Origin: Homarus americanus
Taxonomy: Eukaryota; Arthropoda; Malacostraca; Decapoda; Nephropidae
Assembly (NCBI RefSeq): GCF_018991925.1
Contig: NW_024726235.1
Span: forward strand, 4,893,912-4,957,911
Reading direction: 5' to 3'
Length of the DNA: 64,000 nucleotides
Shown one piece after another: positions 30,741 through 43,574 of this stretch. A model generated the notes under the pieces. The model searched no databases, was not told the origin of the DNA, and was given only the letters and a program-made list of their open reading frames with translations. Made by a program: the position numbers and the translations under genes. How positions within the stretch are numbered: the first letter of the stretch is position 1; every line of letters begins with the position of its first letter.

Positions 30741-31505
30741 GCCCACTATATCTGTTCCCACATTGGCACCATACCTGCTGCCTCCACCCTCACTGGCACT
30801 ATAGTATTGCTGCCTCACTCTCACTGGCATCATACTTGTTGCTACACTCTTCAGTGACACCACACCTACCCCATTGTCACAGTCACCCCTGAGGGGGCAT
30901 AGTAAGACAAGAAAATTTTATTTGTGTCCAAAGCAGAGTTTGAGTTGAGGCGGATACAACCAGAAAACCGTTCCAGTTATTTTTTTCTTCATTTACCAAA
31001 GTGTTCCTGTTGTTTAATAACTCGTCAGATACGTTCAGGTTACGTGGTGGGCCAGTGGACAGTTGTCTGTTTTAGTTTGGGTGACAGCGGTCGAAACTAA
31101 CGAGAGTGCAGGACCTTTTATTTACATTATCATTTGTACGGCGATTCCTTCTTTTTCTTGAGTTACTGTATATAAACATTTTTATCGACTTATGTCTTTG
31201 TAATCTATCAGCGGTAACTGGTGAAACACATCAAGTCCACGATAGATCCTGTTGGATAATTAATGGGGACTTTTACAAGAACTAACTCCAAAACACACAC
31301 ACACACACACACACACGCGCTATAGGCAACAATCCTACACATACAAAAGAATACACAACAGATGTACACAACAACGTCACTACAACTGTAACTCTGCTAT
31401 TTGAGTATAAATTCATGCAAATCCTGAGAAGAATTACGCAAATATATAAATTATTTAAGATAAACAACATAAACGTCATTTGTAACATAAACAGAACTTC
31501 CAAAA
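30741..31505. other. Spacer, no gene recognised
   Basis: Contains diverged remnants of the preceding array to about 30880 and a short CA run near 31290; otherwise nothing recognised. Confidence 0.45.
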
Positions 31506-31825
31506 TGTTAATAGACCCCCCACCCCCCACCCCCCTCACCCATCATTCCCCCCCACCCCTCACCCATCATTCCCCCCACCCCCCACCCATCATTTCCCCC
31601 ACCCAACCTCACCCATTTGCCCCCCACCCTCCCTCACCCATCATTCCTCCACCCCCTCACCCATCATTCCCCACCCCTCACCCATCATTCCTCCCACCCC
31701 CCACCCATCATTCCTCCCACCCCCTCACCCATCATTCTCCACCCCTCACCCATCATTCCCCAATTCTCACCCATCATCATTCCTCCCCACACCCCCTCAC
31801 CCATCATTCCCCCACCCCCCTCAGT
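31506..31825. repeat. About 18-bp C-rich minisatellite
   Basis: Around fifteen copies of cacccatcattcccccc-type units with variable C runs. Confidence 0.92.
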
Positions 31826-31974
31826 TTGGATTTCATTGTCAGGCCGACGTAAGGTATTTCACCTGAAGTTTAGATACCTCTGCCTTAATCACCTTACTTC
31901 CTCCCTCCCCTGTTTGCCCATTTCTGTCCAATAGCCCCCAGGGATTCGTTGTCTTTACTCAACATCCTACTGTC

Positions 31975-32270
31975 TTCTCGTCTTCCTCCTTCTCTTCCTC
32001 CTCCATTCCCCCATCCCTCTTTCCCACTTCTCTCTTTCTCTCCCTCTCTCTCTATAATGTCTCCCTCATTCTCCACAGACTTTCCCTTTAGAACGCCCCC
32101 CTCTGCCCTCTCCCCCACCCTCCCCCTCTCCCTTTCCTCTTCTCTCCCTCCTTCCTCCTCTCCCTCCTTCCTCCTCTCTTTCCCTCCCTCTCCCTCCTTT
32201 CCTCCTCTCCCTTCTCTCTCCACTCCTCTCTCTCCCTCCTGATCCCCCTCCCTTCCCCTCTCTCTCCTTC
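31975..32270. repeat. Polypyrimidine tract
   Basis: Nearly 300 bp of mainly C and T on the plus strand (tccctcc/tctctct). The minus strand reads as a false Glu/Gly/Arg-rich ORF. Confidence 0.88.
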
Positions 32271-33853
32271 CTGGTGATTGGTGCCCCAGGAGGTTAAAAG
32301 GACATCTGCCATGCACTATTACTAAGCGGACATTCGTAATAATGATGATAATTAGTCCCTCGTCCTTAACATATGCTGTCCGGAGTTCCGCACCTCTCAC
32401 CCCATAGGAAGAGAGAGGGTCGGACTTGTTGTCGTAGTAGTGGACTTGGTGATGAGAGACGCAAGGAAAGGGTTGGACTTGTTGTCGAGAAAGTGGATTT
32501 AACAAAAGACACATTAAGAATAAATCAGACTTATTGCTGTGGTAATACCGGATAGGACTTATCGTAAAACTTCAGACTTACAGACAATAAGAACTGAGTT
32601 AGACTTTCCCCATAACAGTAAAACTTAACCTCAAACTTACCTTACATATTAGAATGGGTAATTTGTCGGGTAGTTCTATTATTACGAAATATTCCCATAA
32701 ATTGCTTCAGTATTTCTCGGGCTCTGCAAGAATGTGTTTTTTGAACTGATGTTGAGGTCCGGGAATATATCGCGTGTTTGATATAAGGCTCTGTATAATG
32801 TATAATTAATATATGCTGGCCACGGTAATTTGTATGTATATGAATACTTATATAAAGAATAACCGTGTATTCATAGTGCTGCTGCCAGGGTATACATACT
32901 GTATCATACGTATCTCTACATCCGCTTGGCATAGAAAATATTCATAATTACACCAGAATATATATATATATACAAAAGTCATCAAGGGAAGAACCTGATG
33001 GTACAATATACATTTGTAATTACACTTGCAATTACCTGTCAGTCATTAGGCCGAGTGTGTCCGGGCTACCTAAGTCAAGGTGAGTCATTATACCAGAAAT
33101 TTATGATGACATGAGGCACACCTATATCTTCCCCCACTCCTTCTCTCTCTACTTCCTTCCCTCCCTCCCTCCCACCCTCCCTCCCGTTACTCCTCCTCCC
33201 CCCCTCTCTCTCTCTCTCCTTTCCTCCTCCCCCTCCTCACCCGCTGCCTCTACCCCAGAAAAATGTAACGAATCACCATAAATCAGTCATAAGCTGCGTT
33301 AGTGATAATCCCATGTGTGTGTGTGTGGAGGCTTCAAGTGCACTGAGGAGACCTAACTGTGAAAAGGTCGAAGGCGCGGGGAGAAAGACGCTGCCAGTGC
33401 AGGGTCAGTTCGAGTAAGGAGTTCATAAAGCCTAACCTAACCTAACCTAACCTAACCTAACTATACCTAATTACACCTACCCTAATTTAACATAACTAAA
33501 CATATTTTATCCTAACCTACCACCTACCCCAACCCAACCCAACAATGTCGGACACACTCCTAACTGCACTGGCTAACCATTACTCCCGAAATACAATGCA
33601 TCCATTAGATAACATCCTAGATCCTCATATTACTGCTGCTGGGTAGACAGAGACAAGTGGTATTGTACAAGGCTGGAAAATCAAACCCTGAGACACTTAT
33701 TGACAGGGAAAGCAATTACTCACTTTTTTTCCGTCTTTGTCGCCTTATCTATTTTTATCCACGTGTACTGTCAACTACTAATTTCCGTTCGTTTTTCCAC
33801 CTGAACCACGAACCCCGAGATTCAGATTCGTGAACCCGAAGCATTACGTATGA

Positions 33854-33855
<2 letters not shown>
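32271..33855. other. Spacer; short CCTAA run and C-rich tracts
   Basis: No gene recognised. Contains a pyrimidine tract at about 33128-33240, seven CCTAA copies at 33431-33462 and degenerate CCTAA to about 33540. Confidence 0.5.

Positions 33856-33917
<62 letters not shown>
33856..33917. repeat. (CT)n microsatellite
   Basis: About 30 CT units with one interruption. Confidence 0.95.
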
Positions 33918-33921
<4 letters not shown>

Positions 33922-34139
33922 CACATTCACCTGCGCGGCAAGATCAGTACCTGGTCATTAGGCAGCGAGGAACGTAAGATAGAGGTGAGGTGGGAAAGAT
34001 AACAGTGGGAGCTATTGTGTGGGCGGGGAGGGGGTGTGGGCAGTGGGCGGTGGGCGGGGTGAGGGAGGGACTGTGGGCGGATGGAGGCAAACGATCCTGT
34101 TGCTACCACATCTTCCTCCTCCCCATCACCACATGCACT

Positions 34140-34435
34140 TATATGGAGTGGTGGAGGTGGAGGAGAGAGGAGGAGGAGGAAAGGCTAAGGAGGAGTAGGA
34201 GGAGAAGGTAAAGGAAGAATGAAGAAGGGGAGGGAGGGAAGAGCTAAGGGGAGGAGGGAAAAGGGAAGAGCTAAGGAGGGAAGGAGGAAGAACTAGGAGG
34301 AGGAAAATGAAGAACAAAGGGGGAGGGAAGGGAGAGCTAAGGAGGGAGGAGGATGAAGAAGAACAACTGGGGGATGAGGGAGAGGAGAAGAAATGGCGAC
34401 GCAGGAGGAGGAGGAGAAAAGGGAGAAAAAGAGAC
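34140..34435. repeat. Polypurine tract (GGA/GAA-rich)
   Basis: About 300 bp almost purely A and G on the plus strand, with repeating aggaggaggaa and gagctaagga units. Confidence 0.9.
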
Positions 34436-34674
34436 CAACACACACACTGCGCCTCGGCATCCCTCTCACGCCTGTGCCACCATAACTCTGGCTGTAATGA
34501 GTGACCAGGACGGCTCTGCCTTTGTGATTGTGTATGTAGAAATAATAAACGCTGTTTTCAATTCAGCAGACGCCCGTAATTGTATAATTAAGGAAGCTCT
34601 ATCGCACTGGCTGACCCAAATTAACAAACAATGGCTAAGATGTCCGAATGACTGACTCTCTGGCCCTGTTGGTG

Positions 34675-35175
34675 ACTCGTGTTGGGGGGTGGGTGAGGGG
34701 GAGGTGTTGGAGGGGTGGTGGGTGGGGGTGTGAGTGGGGTGAGGGGTGGTGGTGAGGTGGTGGGGTGTTGGAAAGGGTGAGGTAGTGGGTAGAATGTTGT
34801 GGATATGGTATGGAGTGTTGGAGGGATGAGGGAGGGGGTGGTGGGGTGAGAGGTGGTGTGGATGAGATATGGGGAGGAATAGGGTGAGGAAGGAGGGAAG
34901 GGTGAGGGTGATCGAAAGTCAGTGAGGTGTTGAGTATGGTAGGTGGGTCAGGATAAGAAAGGGATAATGAAATGAAAATGGGGTAGGATGATTAGGATAA
35001 GAAGGAGGAGGGAAGGAGAGGATTAAGGATGTTGAGGAAGTGAGTGAGGGAGGGAGGGAGGGAGGGGGGGATGAGCAATGTTGGGGTGGAGCAGTAATAT
35101 TAGCGCAGTGGTGGTGGTGATTGGGGAGGCTGGTGGTGGTGGCGGCAGGGTCATGGTGGTGGTGGTGAGGTCATG
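34675..35175. repeat. G-rich low-complexity region
   Basis: GGTG/GGGTGAGG repeats with runs of GGG throughout, followed by tggtggtggt blocks. Confidence 0.85.
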
Positions 35176-35754
35176 GTGGTGGTGGTGGCGAAACTATGGA
35201 AATGGGAGGTCAGTACAACAGCAGCAGTAGTAGTTACATGCATAGCTGGTGAGCCACAGGCAGTATTAGGGAGAATAATTTATTACCAATACATCTAATT
35301 AACCTTCGAACCATTAACTTGAACATGAAGTGATTATTAGTACTACCAAACTAACACAATAACAATCTCTATATTTACCTTCGGATGGAAATAGTTGACT
35401 GATAACTATTCTCCTCATTGACACAACCGGGAAATAATGAGTTGATCAGGAATTCCTTAAACACAGTATTTTGTTTCAGGTGTGTTACGCAAATGTATAG
35501 GAAAACTGAGACTTCTGTTACACTCTCGAATGATGTTTTCTGCTGTTGTATGGGAAATAATTACTTCATTGTGGATACCTGATTTAGGCATGTGTGTTGG
35601 GTAGGGGGTATGTGTGTGTGTGTGTGTGTGTGTGGTGGAAGATGTGTGGTTGTTTGTGTGTGTGTGTGTTGTGTGTGTGTGTGGTATGCAGGGTGAAACT
35701 ATGAACATTTTTTCTTATTTTGCTCGTCAACCAATAATTGGGAACTTCAATGTT

Positions 35755-35826
35755 AATCGATTTGTTGATCGTGTTCCGGGGTAATGGTTAGCCAATGCAG
35801 TTGGAGAGTTGTCCGGTCTTCTCGGA
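35755..35826 (+). mobile_element. SINE 3' body fragment (related to 58180-58275)
   Basis: Shares ggggtaatggttagccaatg and gttgtccggtcttctcggac with the SINE at 58081-58330. The tRNA-like head is missing here. Confidence 0.7.
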
Positions 35827-35937
35827 CTGTGTGTATATTACGTGTGGCTGTGTGTGTGTGTGCATGTATTACGTGTGGCTGTGTGTGTGTAATGCGTGTG
35901 GCTGTGTGTGTGTAATGCGTGTGGCTGTGTGTATGTG
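35827..35937. repeat. 'cgtgtggctg' minisatellite, block 1
   Basis: Five copies of a 20-28 bp unit (acgtgtggctgtgtgtgtgt). It directly precedes a LINE tail. Confidence 0.88.
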
Positions 35938-35951
35938 TAATAATAATAATC

Positions 35952-35983
<32 letters not shown>

Positions 35984-36530
35984 TAACGGTTTATTAAAAG
36001 AGCATGGCAGCCGGAAGGCTGAAAATATACACTTGCATAATAGGTGAATGGGTCTCTTGATTGAAAATAACAGCAAGTAACATAAGTGATACAAATATGA
36101 TATATAATAACTAGGTGGGGTGAAGGTCATACTACAGGGCACAACATAGTGACAGTTCAAGGTAAGATTGACAGGTAGAATACACTGGTTGATTACGAGT
36201 TGTTGATAATTTTGCAATGGTTGGGACTGGGCTGTTCTTATAGCGTCGTACGTGCTCATGGGGCTGGATGCGATTGTGGTGTCGAACAGCAATTCACTGG
36301 ACGAGGATCTCGAGTTGGTAGTAGGAGCTGGTGTCGAGGATGGTGCAGAAGCTTCTCACCAAAATTTTGCAGATGAGGTCGTGGTGAGGAGGCAGGTCAG
36401 TGTGTTGAGCACTTGATATGTGGAGTAGGAGAGGGAGAGAATAATCTTGCATGCCCTCTTTTGCACTTTTTCTATGTGTTTACGTTATGTGACATTTAAG
36501 GGGGAAGGCCGGGCAGGGGAGGCATAGGTG
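35938..36530 (-). mobile_element. LINE 3' end, family A, copy 2
   Basis: Plus strand begins (TAA)n, ttaacggtttattaaaagag, and the minus strand gives reverse transcriptase C-terminal code: 'KKCKRGCKIILSLSYSTYQ', then a His/Arg-rich end. Known: these are the last residues of CR1/Jockey-type LINE ORF2 proteins, after the palm and thumb. 5'-truncated, with frameshifts. Confidence 0.75.
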
Positions 36531-36651
36531 TGTGTGTGTGTGTGTGTTTGTGTGTGTGTATAGTACATTGTGGCTGTGTGTGTAGTATGTGTGGGTTGTG
36601 TTAGTTCGTGTGGCTGTGTGTGTATAGTACATGTGGGTGTGTGTATAGTAA
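36531..36651. repeat. 'cgtgtggctg' minisatellite, block 2
   Basis: Four or five irregular copies of the same unit, between two LINE tails. Confidence 0.85.
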
Positions 36652-36692
<41 letters not shown>

Positions 36693-37425
36693 CGGTTTAT
36701 TAATAGAGTTGCAGGCGGTGGTCGAAAATATACAAACTTACATTTGATTTAGACATAGTGATATGCGTTCAATACTTTACAGGGCTGTACAGTACATAAA
36801 TAAGAGTTGTTTATTATTTTAACAATAGATGGAATGGTGCTATTCTTATATCTATCAGTGCGGGCTCTTGTAATTTTGTTGTAGTGGCGGACTGCGCGGG
36901 GTGGGCGGGGGCTGGTGGCAGGAAGTGACGAGGATGGTGCAGTGCTGCTAAACCTTGCTAGTGCTTGGTGGTGGAGGTCACTGAGGTTGGCATTTCCAGG
37001 GTGGAGAGCAGTTGTTGTGCGCCGGGTATGCATCGAGCATGATTCTGCACTTTCCTGTACGCTACGTTGTTGGGTAGAGTTGAGAGGACGACCAGGCTGG
37101 TGACGCATACGTTAATTTGGGGAGAATAAAGGCGTTGTAGATAGTCCTCAGCTCTGGCTGCCCCAGTGACCTAGTCGTCGTAGCATGTAGAATCGGTACG
37201 GTTGCCTTGTTATTGTGTTGTTTACATGGGCCTTCCAGTGTTTGTGGTCTATGGTAACACGGAGTTTGGCAGACTGCACTAACTGTAGAGGTTGGGCACC
37301 CACTATGACTGCTGGAGCTTGCACTGGAGTGGTGGTATTGCTGTGCATGACTACGGATTTGGTGTGGTTGATGGTGACCTTGTTCTCAATAGTCCATGCC
37401 TGTAGCCTGTCGGGTGCGAGGCGAT
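36652..37425 (-). mobile_element. LINE 3' end, family A, copy 3 (longest)
   Basis: Same (TAA)n and cggtttatta start. The minus strand gives, from the 5' side, 'LQAWTIENKVTINHTKSVVM', 'PAVIVGAQPLQLVQSAKL', 'TIDHKHWKAHVNNTI', 'YRFYMLRRLGHWG', then 'LNSTQQRSVQ', 'ARTDRYKNSTIPSIVKIIN'. This is RT palm-to-thumb and C-terminal sequence of a CR1/Jockey-type LINE, interrupted by stops and shifts. Confidence 0.86.
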
Positions 37426-37466
37426 GAGTAGTATGTGTGTATAGTACGTGTGGCTGTGTGTATAGT
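37426..37466. repeat. 'cgtgtggctg' minisatellite, block 3
   Basis: A single to double copy of the unit between two different LINE tails. Confidence 0.75.
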
Positions 37467-37845
37467 ACATAAGAACATAAGAAAGGAGGAAACTGCAGCG
37501 GGCCTATTGGCCCATACTGGAAACCGTGTTTACAACCCCTATTTTGCTCATATATCCATCAACCTATGTTTGAAGCTATCCAGCGTATTCGGTTAATGAT
37601 AATGTTTGGTAACTTTTTCTCCACTACTCTATTTCCAAACCAATGTTTACCTATTTCGCTAAATCTAAATTTGTCTAATTTAAAACCATTGTTACGAGTT
37701 CGCTCCTGGTTGGATAGTTTGAGTAACCTTAGTAATGTCCCATTTGTTCAGCCCTGACTTCCATTTATACACCTCATATATCGCCCCTCACTTTACGTCT
37801 CTCAGGAGTGCAGATTAAGATGCTAGTCTTGTAACTAACACTCCT
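37467..37845 (-). mobile_element. LINE 3' end, family C (decapod-type, cttatgtt tail)
   Basis: Minus strand reads 'SNNGFKLDKFRFSEIGKHWF' and 'GNRVVEKLPNIINRI', the terminal motif of many LINE ORF2 proteins (F-x-NRVV-x-x-W-N-x-L-P), then a 3' UTR with 'gcccgctgcagtttcctcct' ending in cttatgttcttatgt. Known: this 3' end is very abundant in decapod crustacean genomes. The closing Trp-Asn of the motif is altered and the frame is broken. Confidence 0.82.
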
Positions 37846-38320
37846 TTGTACGTGTGGCTGTGTGAGTGAGTGTGGCTGTGTATAGTACGTGTGGCTGTGT
37901 GTGTATAGTACGTGTAGCTGTGTGTATAGTACGTGTGGCTGTGTGTGTATAGTACTTGTATGGCTGTGGTGCGTAATGTAGCTGTGTGTATAGTACGTGC
38001 TTGTGTGTGTATGGTACGTTAGCTGTGTTTGTATAGTACGTATGCTTGTATGTGCGTACGGTGGCTGTGTGTGTATGGTACGTGTTGCTGTATGCATGGC
38101 CGTGTACTTCGTGTGGATAGTGTTGATGTGTGGCTGTGTGTGTATAGTACGTGTGGCTGTGTGTATAGTACGTGTGGCTGTGTGTATGAGCATGTGGCTG
38201 TGTGTATGAGTACGATGTGGCTGTGTGGTTTATGGCTTATAAATACATGGCTGTGTATAGTACGTGTGGCTGTGTGGCTGTACGTGTGGCTGTGTATGTA
38301 TGGCGTAACTGTGTGTGTGT
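37846..38320. repeat. 'cgtgtggctg' minisatellite, block 4
   Basis: About twenty copies of tagtacgtgtggctgtgtgt with variants. Confidence 0.93.
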
Positions 38321-39120
38321 TTACGAACAAGCGTTTCTACCATCATGTTCGTGGGCATCGGATGTCGGCGCTTCGGAACCGCCTGTGTGGCCTTGACTGG
38401 AGTGTTCGTGCAGAAGCCAAGGTCGATGATCCGACATCTCTCTGCTCGTTACCTTGTTCAAGCATTTGGACCAATGAACGATAGGCTGTCCCCCCCTCCG
38501 CCATATGTACCGGGACTCCAACATAAAGAAAGAAACAAGAACATCAGATTAGTTGTAGCAAGAAAAGAAGAAAGAATAGAAGAAGAAAACATCAGCCCGA
38601 AATAGCCTAAAGGCGGTGGCCATGTCCACAAACTTTATAACAGGAGGTCACTCTCTCGGTTCCTTTTGACATTCACGGGACTTTAGCTTACGTGTGAAGG
38701 CTTCCTTCCCCGTATTATCAGCGTTGTCTCGTGTGTTGGGCTACTGTATAAAGTTAAGTGTTTAACATTGAATGAGTCAGGTTCGCTGTGTTAACTAGTG
38801 TAATTGTTGTCTATGTGTAGGTATCTTAGGCTAGGGAATTAATTTTTTTTTCGTATGTACATTATTTGTCTGTATGTTTGTTTAATTAATGGGTAGAGAT
38901 CTGATCCGGATGTGACTTGTTTCATTGTATTTTTCATGTAATTTGTTTTAAGTAAATTTTTTTTCTTTCGTGTAATTCTTTAGTATTTATAATTTCGGTT
39001 GTTATGATAAAGAACGATTGTTCATTCTCTTATTGATGGATGTGTCGTTTTTTTACCCACACAGGGATCAGGCCACCGGCGCAAGGTCACTGACCCACAT
39101 TGGGGCCTGGGGGCGAAAAT

Positions 39121-39154
<34 letters not shown>

Positions 39155-39554
39155 TTCAAAATGATTCATAATAAATAAAATTTATAATAAATAATTCAAA
39201 TTTTAAAAATAAATAATAAAATAATAGTGATAATAATAATAACACTGTAATAATAATAAATATGAAAATAATAATAAAAAATTAAAATAATAATAATAAT
39301 AATAAATGAAAAAAAAAAATCAATAGTGAGAAATTATATACTGTATGTATGTTGCGCTGTCAATAGTAAGAGAAACAATTGAGACCCTACAATTGTGTGT
39401 AAATGAGGCATAAAGTCAGATCAGCAACCTCGGACGGTTATTTTTGTGAAGCGATACGGACAACACATGCTTCCAATATCTTCCCAGGCGATAGTACCTC
39501 CCTGTTTGGTAGCTTCCTTTGTAGGTGTGTGTGATCACATTGGGGTAACGTGGG
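38321..39554. other. Spacer with unidentified short ORF and (TAA)n
   Basis: A plus-strand frame to 38605 has no recognised domain and starts in the minisatellite; it may be a mobile element remnant. An AT-rich segment with (TAA)n runs lies at 39121-39320. No gene is supported. Confidence 0.4.
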
Positions 39555-40235
39555 CGTAACAGTGTATATAACGTGTGGCTGTGTGCATAGTACGTGTGGT
39601 TGCATGTGTGTGTATAATACGTGTGGCTGCATGTGTGTATAAATGCGTGTGGCTGCATGTGTGTATAGTACGTGTGGCTGCATGGTCGTTGCATGTGTAT
39701 AGTACGTGTGGCTGCATGTGTGTTGTTATAGTACGTGTGTGTGCATAGTACGTGTGGTTGCATGTTGTGTATGATTACGTGTGGCTGCATGTGTGTTGTG
39801 TACTTGGCTGCCTATGTGTGTATACTACGTGTGGCTGCATGTGTGTATAGTACGTGTGGCTGCTTGTGTATAGACGTGTGGCTGCCTATGTGTGTATATA
39901 GTGCGCATGTGTGCATGTGTTGCTGTGCATGTATAGTACGTGTGGCTGCATGTGTGTATAGTACGTTGGCTGCATGTGTGTATAGTACGTCTGCCTATGT
40001 ATAGTACGTGTGGCTGCATGTGTATAGTACGTGTGTGCATGTGTGTATAGTACGTGTGGCTGCATGTGTGTTAGTTCATTGTGGCTGCCTATATATTATT
40101 ATAATACGTGTGGCTGCATGTGTGTATAGTACATGTGGCTGCATGTGGCTGCATGTGTGTATAGTACGTGTGGCTGCTATGTGTGTATAGTACGTGTGGC
40201 TGCATGTGTGTGTATGTATGTATGTACGTGTGGCT
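39555..40235. repeat. 'cgtgtggctgcatg' minisatellite, block 5
   Basis: About 27 copies of tacgtgtggctgcatgtgtg-tatag. Confidence 0.94.
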
Positions 40236-40910
40236 GTGTATATATGTAATAATATAATAATTAACGGTTTATTGAAAACGCGTAGAAGGCTGAAAATATA
40301 CAGTTACATATCTGGGGATGGGTTACGAATTACAAATAATATACAAGTAACATAAGGACACAATAAGACATATAATAACTAGATGGGGAAAAACAACTAC
40401 AGTTCACAACATAGTGGCATGAGGGAACAGTGTTGCTGGTGAATACACTGATTTATGACAAGTTATTGATAATTTTTACATGGTTGGGACTGGGCTGTTC
40501 TTATAGCGATCAGTTCGTGCACGTATGGGCTGGATGGGTTGTGGGTGTGGGAGCAACAATTCTCGGGCTAGGGATCTCGGTCAGGTAGTAGGAGGCCGGT
40601 GTCGAGGATGGTGTAGAAGCTTTACCAAATTGCAGATGAGGTCGTGGTGATGGGTGAGAGTCGAAAGGGTCAGTGTGTTGAGCGCTTCTTGATATGTGGA
40701 GTAGGAAGGGGAAAGAATAACTTGCATGCCTCTTTTGCACTTTTTTAGGTGTTTACGTTGTGTGGCATTTAGGGAGGAGACCAGGTGGGGGAGGCATAGG
40801 TGAGCTTGGGAAGTATGAATGTTGTGTATACACTGAGGGCTCGTGTGCAGGAACTCCGAGGACTTGAGTCGGCGGAGGAGGTGGGGGCGGAAACTGGAGA
40901 TTTGATGACT
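40236..40910 (-). mobile_element. LINE 3' end, family A, copy 4
   Basis: Starts taatataataattaacggtt. The minus strand gives 'CLPHLVSSLNATQRKHLKKC', 'KRGMQVILSPSYSTYQEALN' and 'RPHLLRRLKSSEFLHT', RT C-terminal sequence of the same element as copies 2 and 3. Confidence 0.83.
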
Positions 40911-40934
40911 TACGTGTGGTTTCAATTTAGTTTG

Positions 40935-40969
40935 TTGTCTATGTGTGTGTGCGTGTGCGTGCGTGCTTG

Positions 40970-41001
<32 letters not shown>

Positions 41002-41527
41002 TAAGTACGTGTGGCTGCATGTGTGTGTGTATAGTACGTGTGGCTGCATTTGTGTGTATAGTACGTGTGGCGTTTGTGGTGTATAGTACGTATTGTGGCT
41101 GCATGTGTGTGTATAGTACGTGGCTGCATGTTGTGTGCGTATAGTACGTGGTGGCTGCATGTGTATGCGTGGCTGCATGTGTGTGTATAGTACGTGTGGC
41201 TGCGTATGTGTGCAGTTACACGTGTGGCTGCATGTGTGTGTATAGTACGTGTGGCTGCGTATATGTGTACAGTACGTGTGGCTGCATGTGTGTGTGTATA
41301 ATACGTGGCTGCGTGTATATTCAGTGTGGTTGGCTGCATTTGTGTATACTACGTGTGGCTGCATGTGTGTGTGTGTGTGTATGTATACGTGTGGCTGCAT
41401 ATGTGTGTATAGTACGTTGGCTGCATGTGTGTGTATAGTACGTGGCTGCATTGTATGTACAGTACGTGTGGCTGCATGTGTGTGTATAGTACGTTGGCTG
41501 CGTATATGTGTACAGTACGTGTGGCTG

Positions 41528-41570
<43 letters not shown>

Positions 41571-41915
41571 ACGTGTGGCTGCATGTGTGTGTGTGTTGTG
41601 TTTGTGTGTGTGTATGGTACGTGCTGGCCGTGGCTGACGGCTGTGTGTGTGTGTGTGTGTATGGTACGTGTGGCTGCATGTGTGTGTGTGTATAATACGC
41701 GTGGCGTGTGTGCATGTGTGTGTGTGTATGTGCGTGGCTGTGTGTGTGTATAGTACGTGTGGCTGCATGTGTGTGTGTGTGTATGTGTGTATATTGTACG
41801 TGTGGTTGCATGAGTGTGTGTATAGTACGTGTGGCTGCATGTGTGTGTGTGTGTGTGTATAGTACGTGTGGCTGCATGTGTGTGTGTGTGTGTATAGTAT
41901 GTGTGGCAGCCGCTG
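40935..41915. repeat. 'cgtgtggctgcatg' minisatellite, block 6
   Basis: About 37 copies of the unit with embedded GT runs (for example 41532-41566). The 312-residue minus-strand His/Thr frame is an artefact of it. Confidence 0.94.
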
Positions 41916-42976
41916 ACCCTAATATACCTGACCTAGAGCAAGAAAATATTAAGCTCTACTTGACTATACACTTGCTGGAACTAACCGGTTGCATCTCTTA
42001 CATCAGAACTCGTATAAGGAATTCATGCATGGATTCTCCTTGCCTAAGAATTGTTGATTATAATAAACAAGGATACATATATCATGATGCGTCTTGCTTC
42101 AAGTTTGTTTTATTCTTTGATTGATTGTCATACATCTGTCAAGTGTCATGCACTGAGTAAACTTTGCAGGTTTATCTTGCATGACTTACCACCTTTCTCG
42201 TCCTAATCAGTCACTGCATCTTGAGTCTTTTTAACGTACTTTCATTATCTACCTTATTTATTGTTTTTAATTTTCTCATGATTCCAATAAATTCTGCCAA
42301 CCATCAACTTTTTTTAACATTACTTCGATCTGTTTTCATCAACTTGTAGTTTAATTCTAATGCATATCACCCGGTTGATGGAGCTTCGTATTGGATAGAA
42401 CCTTCACTGTTTTATCTGTGTAAATGTTTTGTTTTATGGTTGAGAATTAGAGGCACATTATAGTCTCATACCTCTGTGACTGTGACATTATCTTGCCTCT
42501 TCTGACTCGTTGTTTATTAATGTATTTGTAAATATGGAGAAAGCATTTATATTAAGATTGTAAACCTATGTTAAAATTTTAATTGATTTTCGAAAATATC
42601 TTGAGTTAGTGATGGTGAGTTTGTAAACACTTCTTGGGTTGAGGAATACTCTGACGTATTTTGTATATAATCGCTGTAACGGGATGGTTTGTAATTTTGT
42701 CAATGATGTCAAACTCTAGGAATTATTGTAAATATATAAAAGAAAATCCTTTGTTATTTACATGTTATTTAGAGATTTAATTAATTATATTAGGGATTTA
42801 CTCGGTTATCTTGAAATCAATTATTTTATTATCATTCGAGAGTGGGAGGTTTATCGATGTGAAGTTTGTTATCGGCGGAACTTAAGATGGGTGTTATAGC
42901 AGAGCAGTGCACACATAATAGAAGCAATGACATTCTCTAAACAACTGCCGTGGTATATAGGCAAACTCTCTATCTT

Positions 42977-42978
<2 letters not shown>
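41916..42978. other. Spacer, AT-rich, no gene recognised
   Basis: A plus-strand open stretch near 41930-42124 includes non-repetitive residues (IPDLEQENIKLYLTIHLLEL) but has no recognisable domain and no acceptor could be judged reliable. The rest is AT-rich. Confidence 0.4.

Positions 42979-43022
<44 letters not shown>
42979..43022. repeat. (GA)n microsatellite
   Basis: 22 GA units. Confidence 0.96.
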
Positions 43023-43025
<3 letters not shown>

Positions 43026-43507
43026 CTGTTTCTGGCTTATGCAGTTTTGTGGATATAATTTGCATATTGTTTTTACTTAAGGTTACAATTATTGGTTGAT
43101 TTTCTTAATTTGTTTATTTTGTCTTTGTTGATATATTTTAGCGTTAGTTTGATTATTTTCTTGTTTCTTATGGATATTTTGTAGTGAGTATTTATGTGTG
43201 AAGTGTTTGCAGGTGTTAACGCAGGCTTATGGTACTGTTACTACACTTATTGGCAGGTGTTTTTATAGTATAGATCATAATATATCGAGAAGGAGACGGG
43301 GGGCGGTGTGGCTGAAATTTAAGGCTTATTTTATATAACTTTGTCCCTCTGTGTACGATTTAGCGTCCTTGACTCGGGAGTTATTACATTGATCTAACTA
43401 ATGTTAAAGTAGGTGGGGACGGGAGTGTAGACAAATACCCTGTTGGCTGTTGATGGTGTGTGGAGGATCACCGCCATGTTGAGGACGAGGTGGTGTTATA
43501 CTGAGGG

Positions 43508-43510
<3 letters not shown>
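43023..43510. other. Spacer, no gene recognised
   Basis: AT-rich, no coding signal or known repeat seen. Confidence 0.45.
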
Positions 43511-43560
<50 letters not shown>

Positions 43561-43562
43561 CT
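43511..43562. repeat. (CT)n microsatellite
   Basis: About 25 CT units, directly followed by a minisatellite. Confidence 0.95.
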
Positions 43563-43574
43563 CTGGTAACCTCA

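Noticed and set aside
40939..41877. 312-residue minus-strand His/Thr ORF
   Set aside because: Translation of the 'cgtgtggctgcatg' array.
41708..42124. 138-residue ORF running out of the minisatellite into unique sequence
   Set aside because: The first half is array translation; the unique half has no recognised domain and no reliable splice acceptor. Kept only as a note in the spacer entry.
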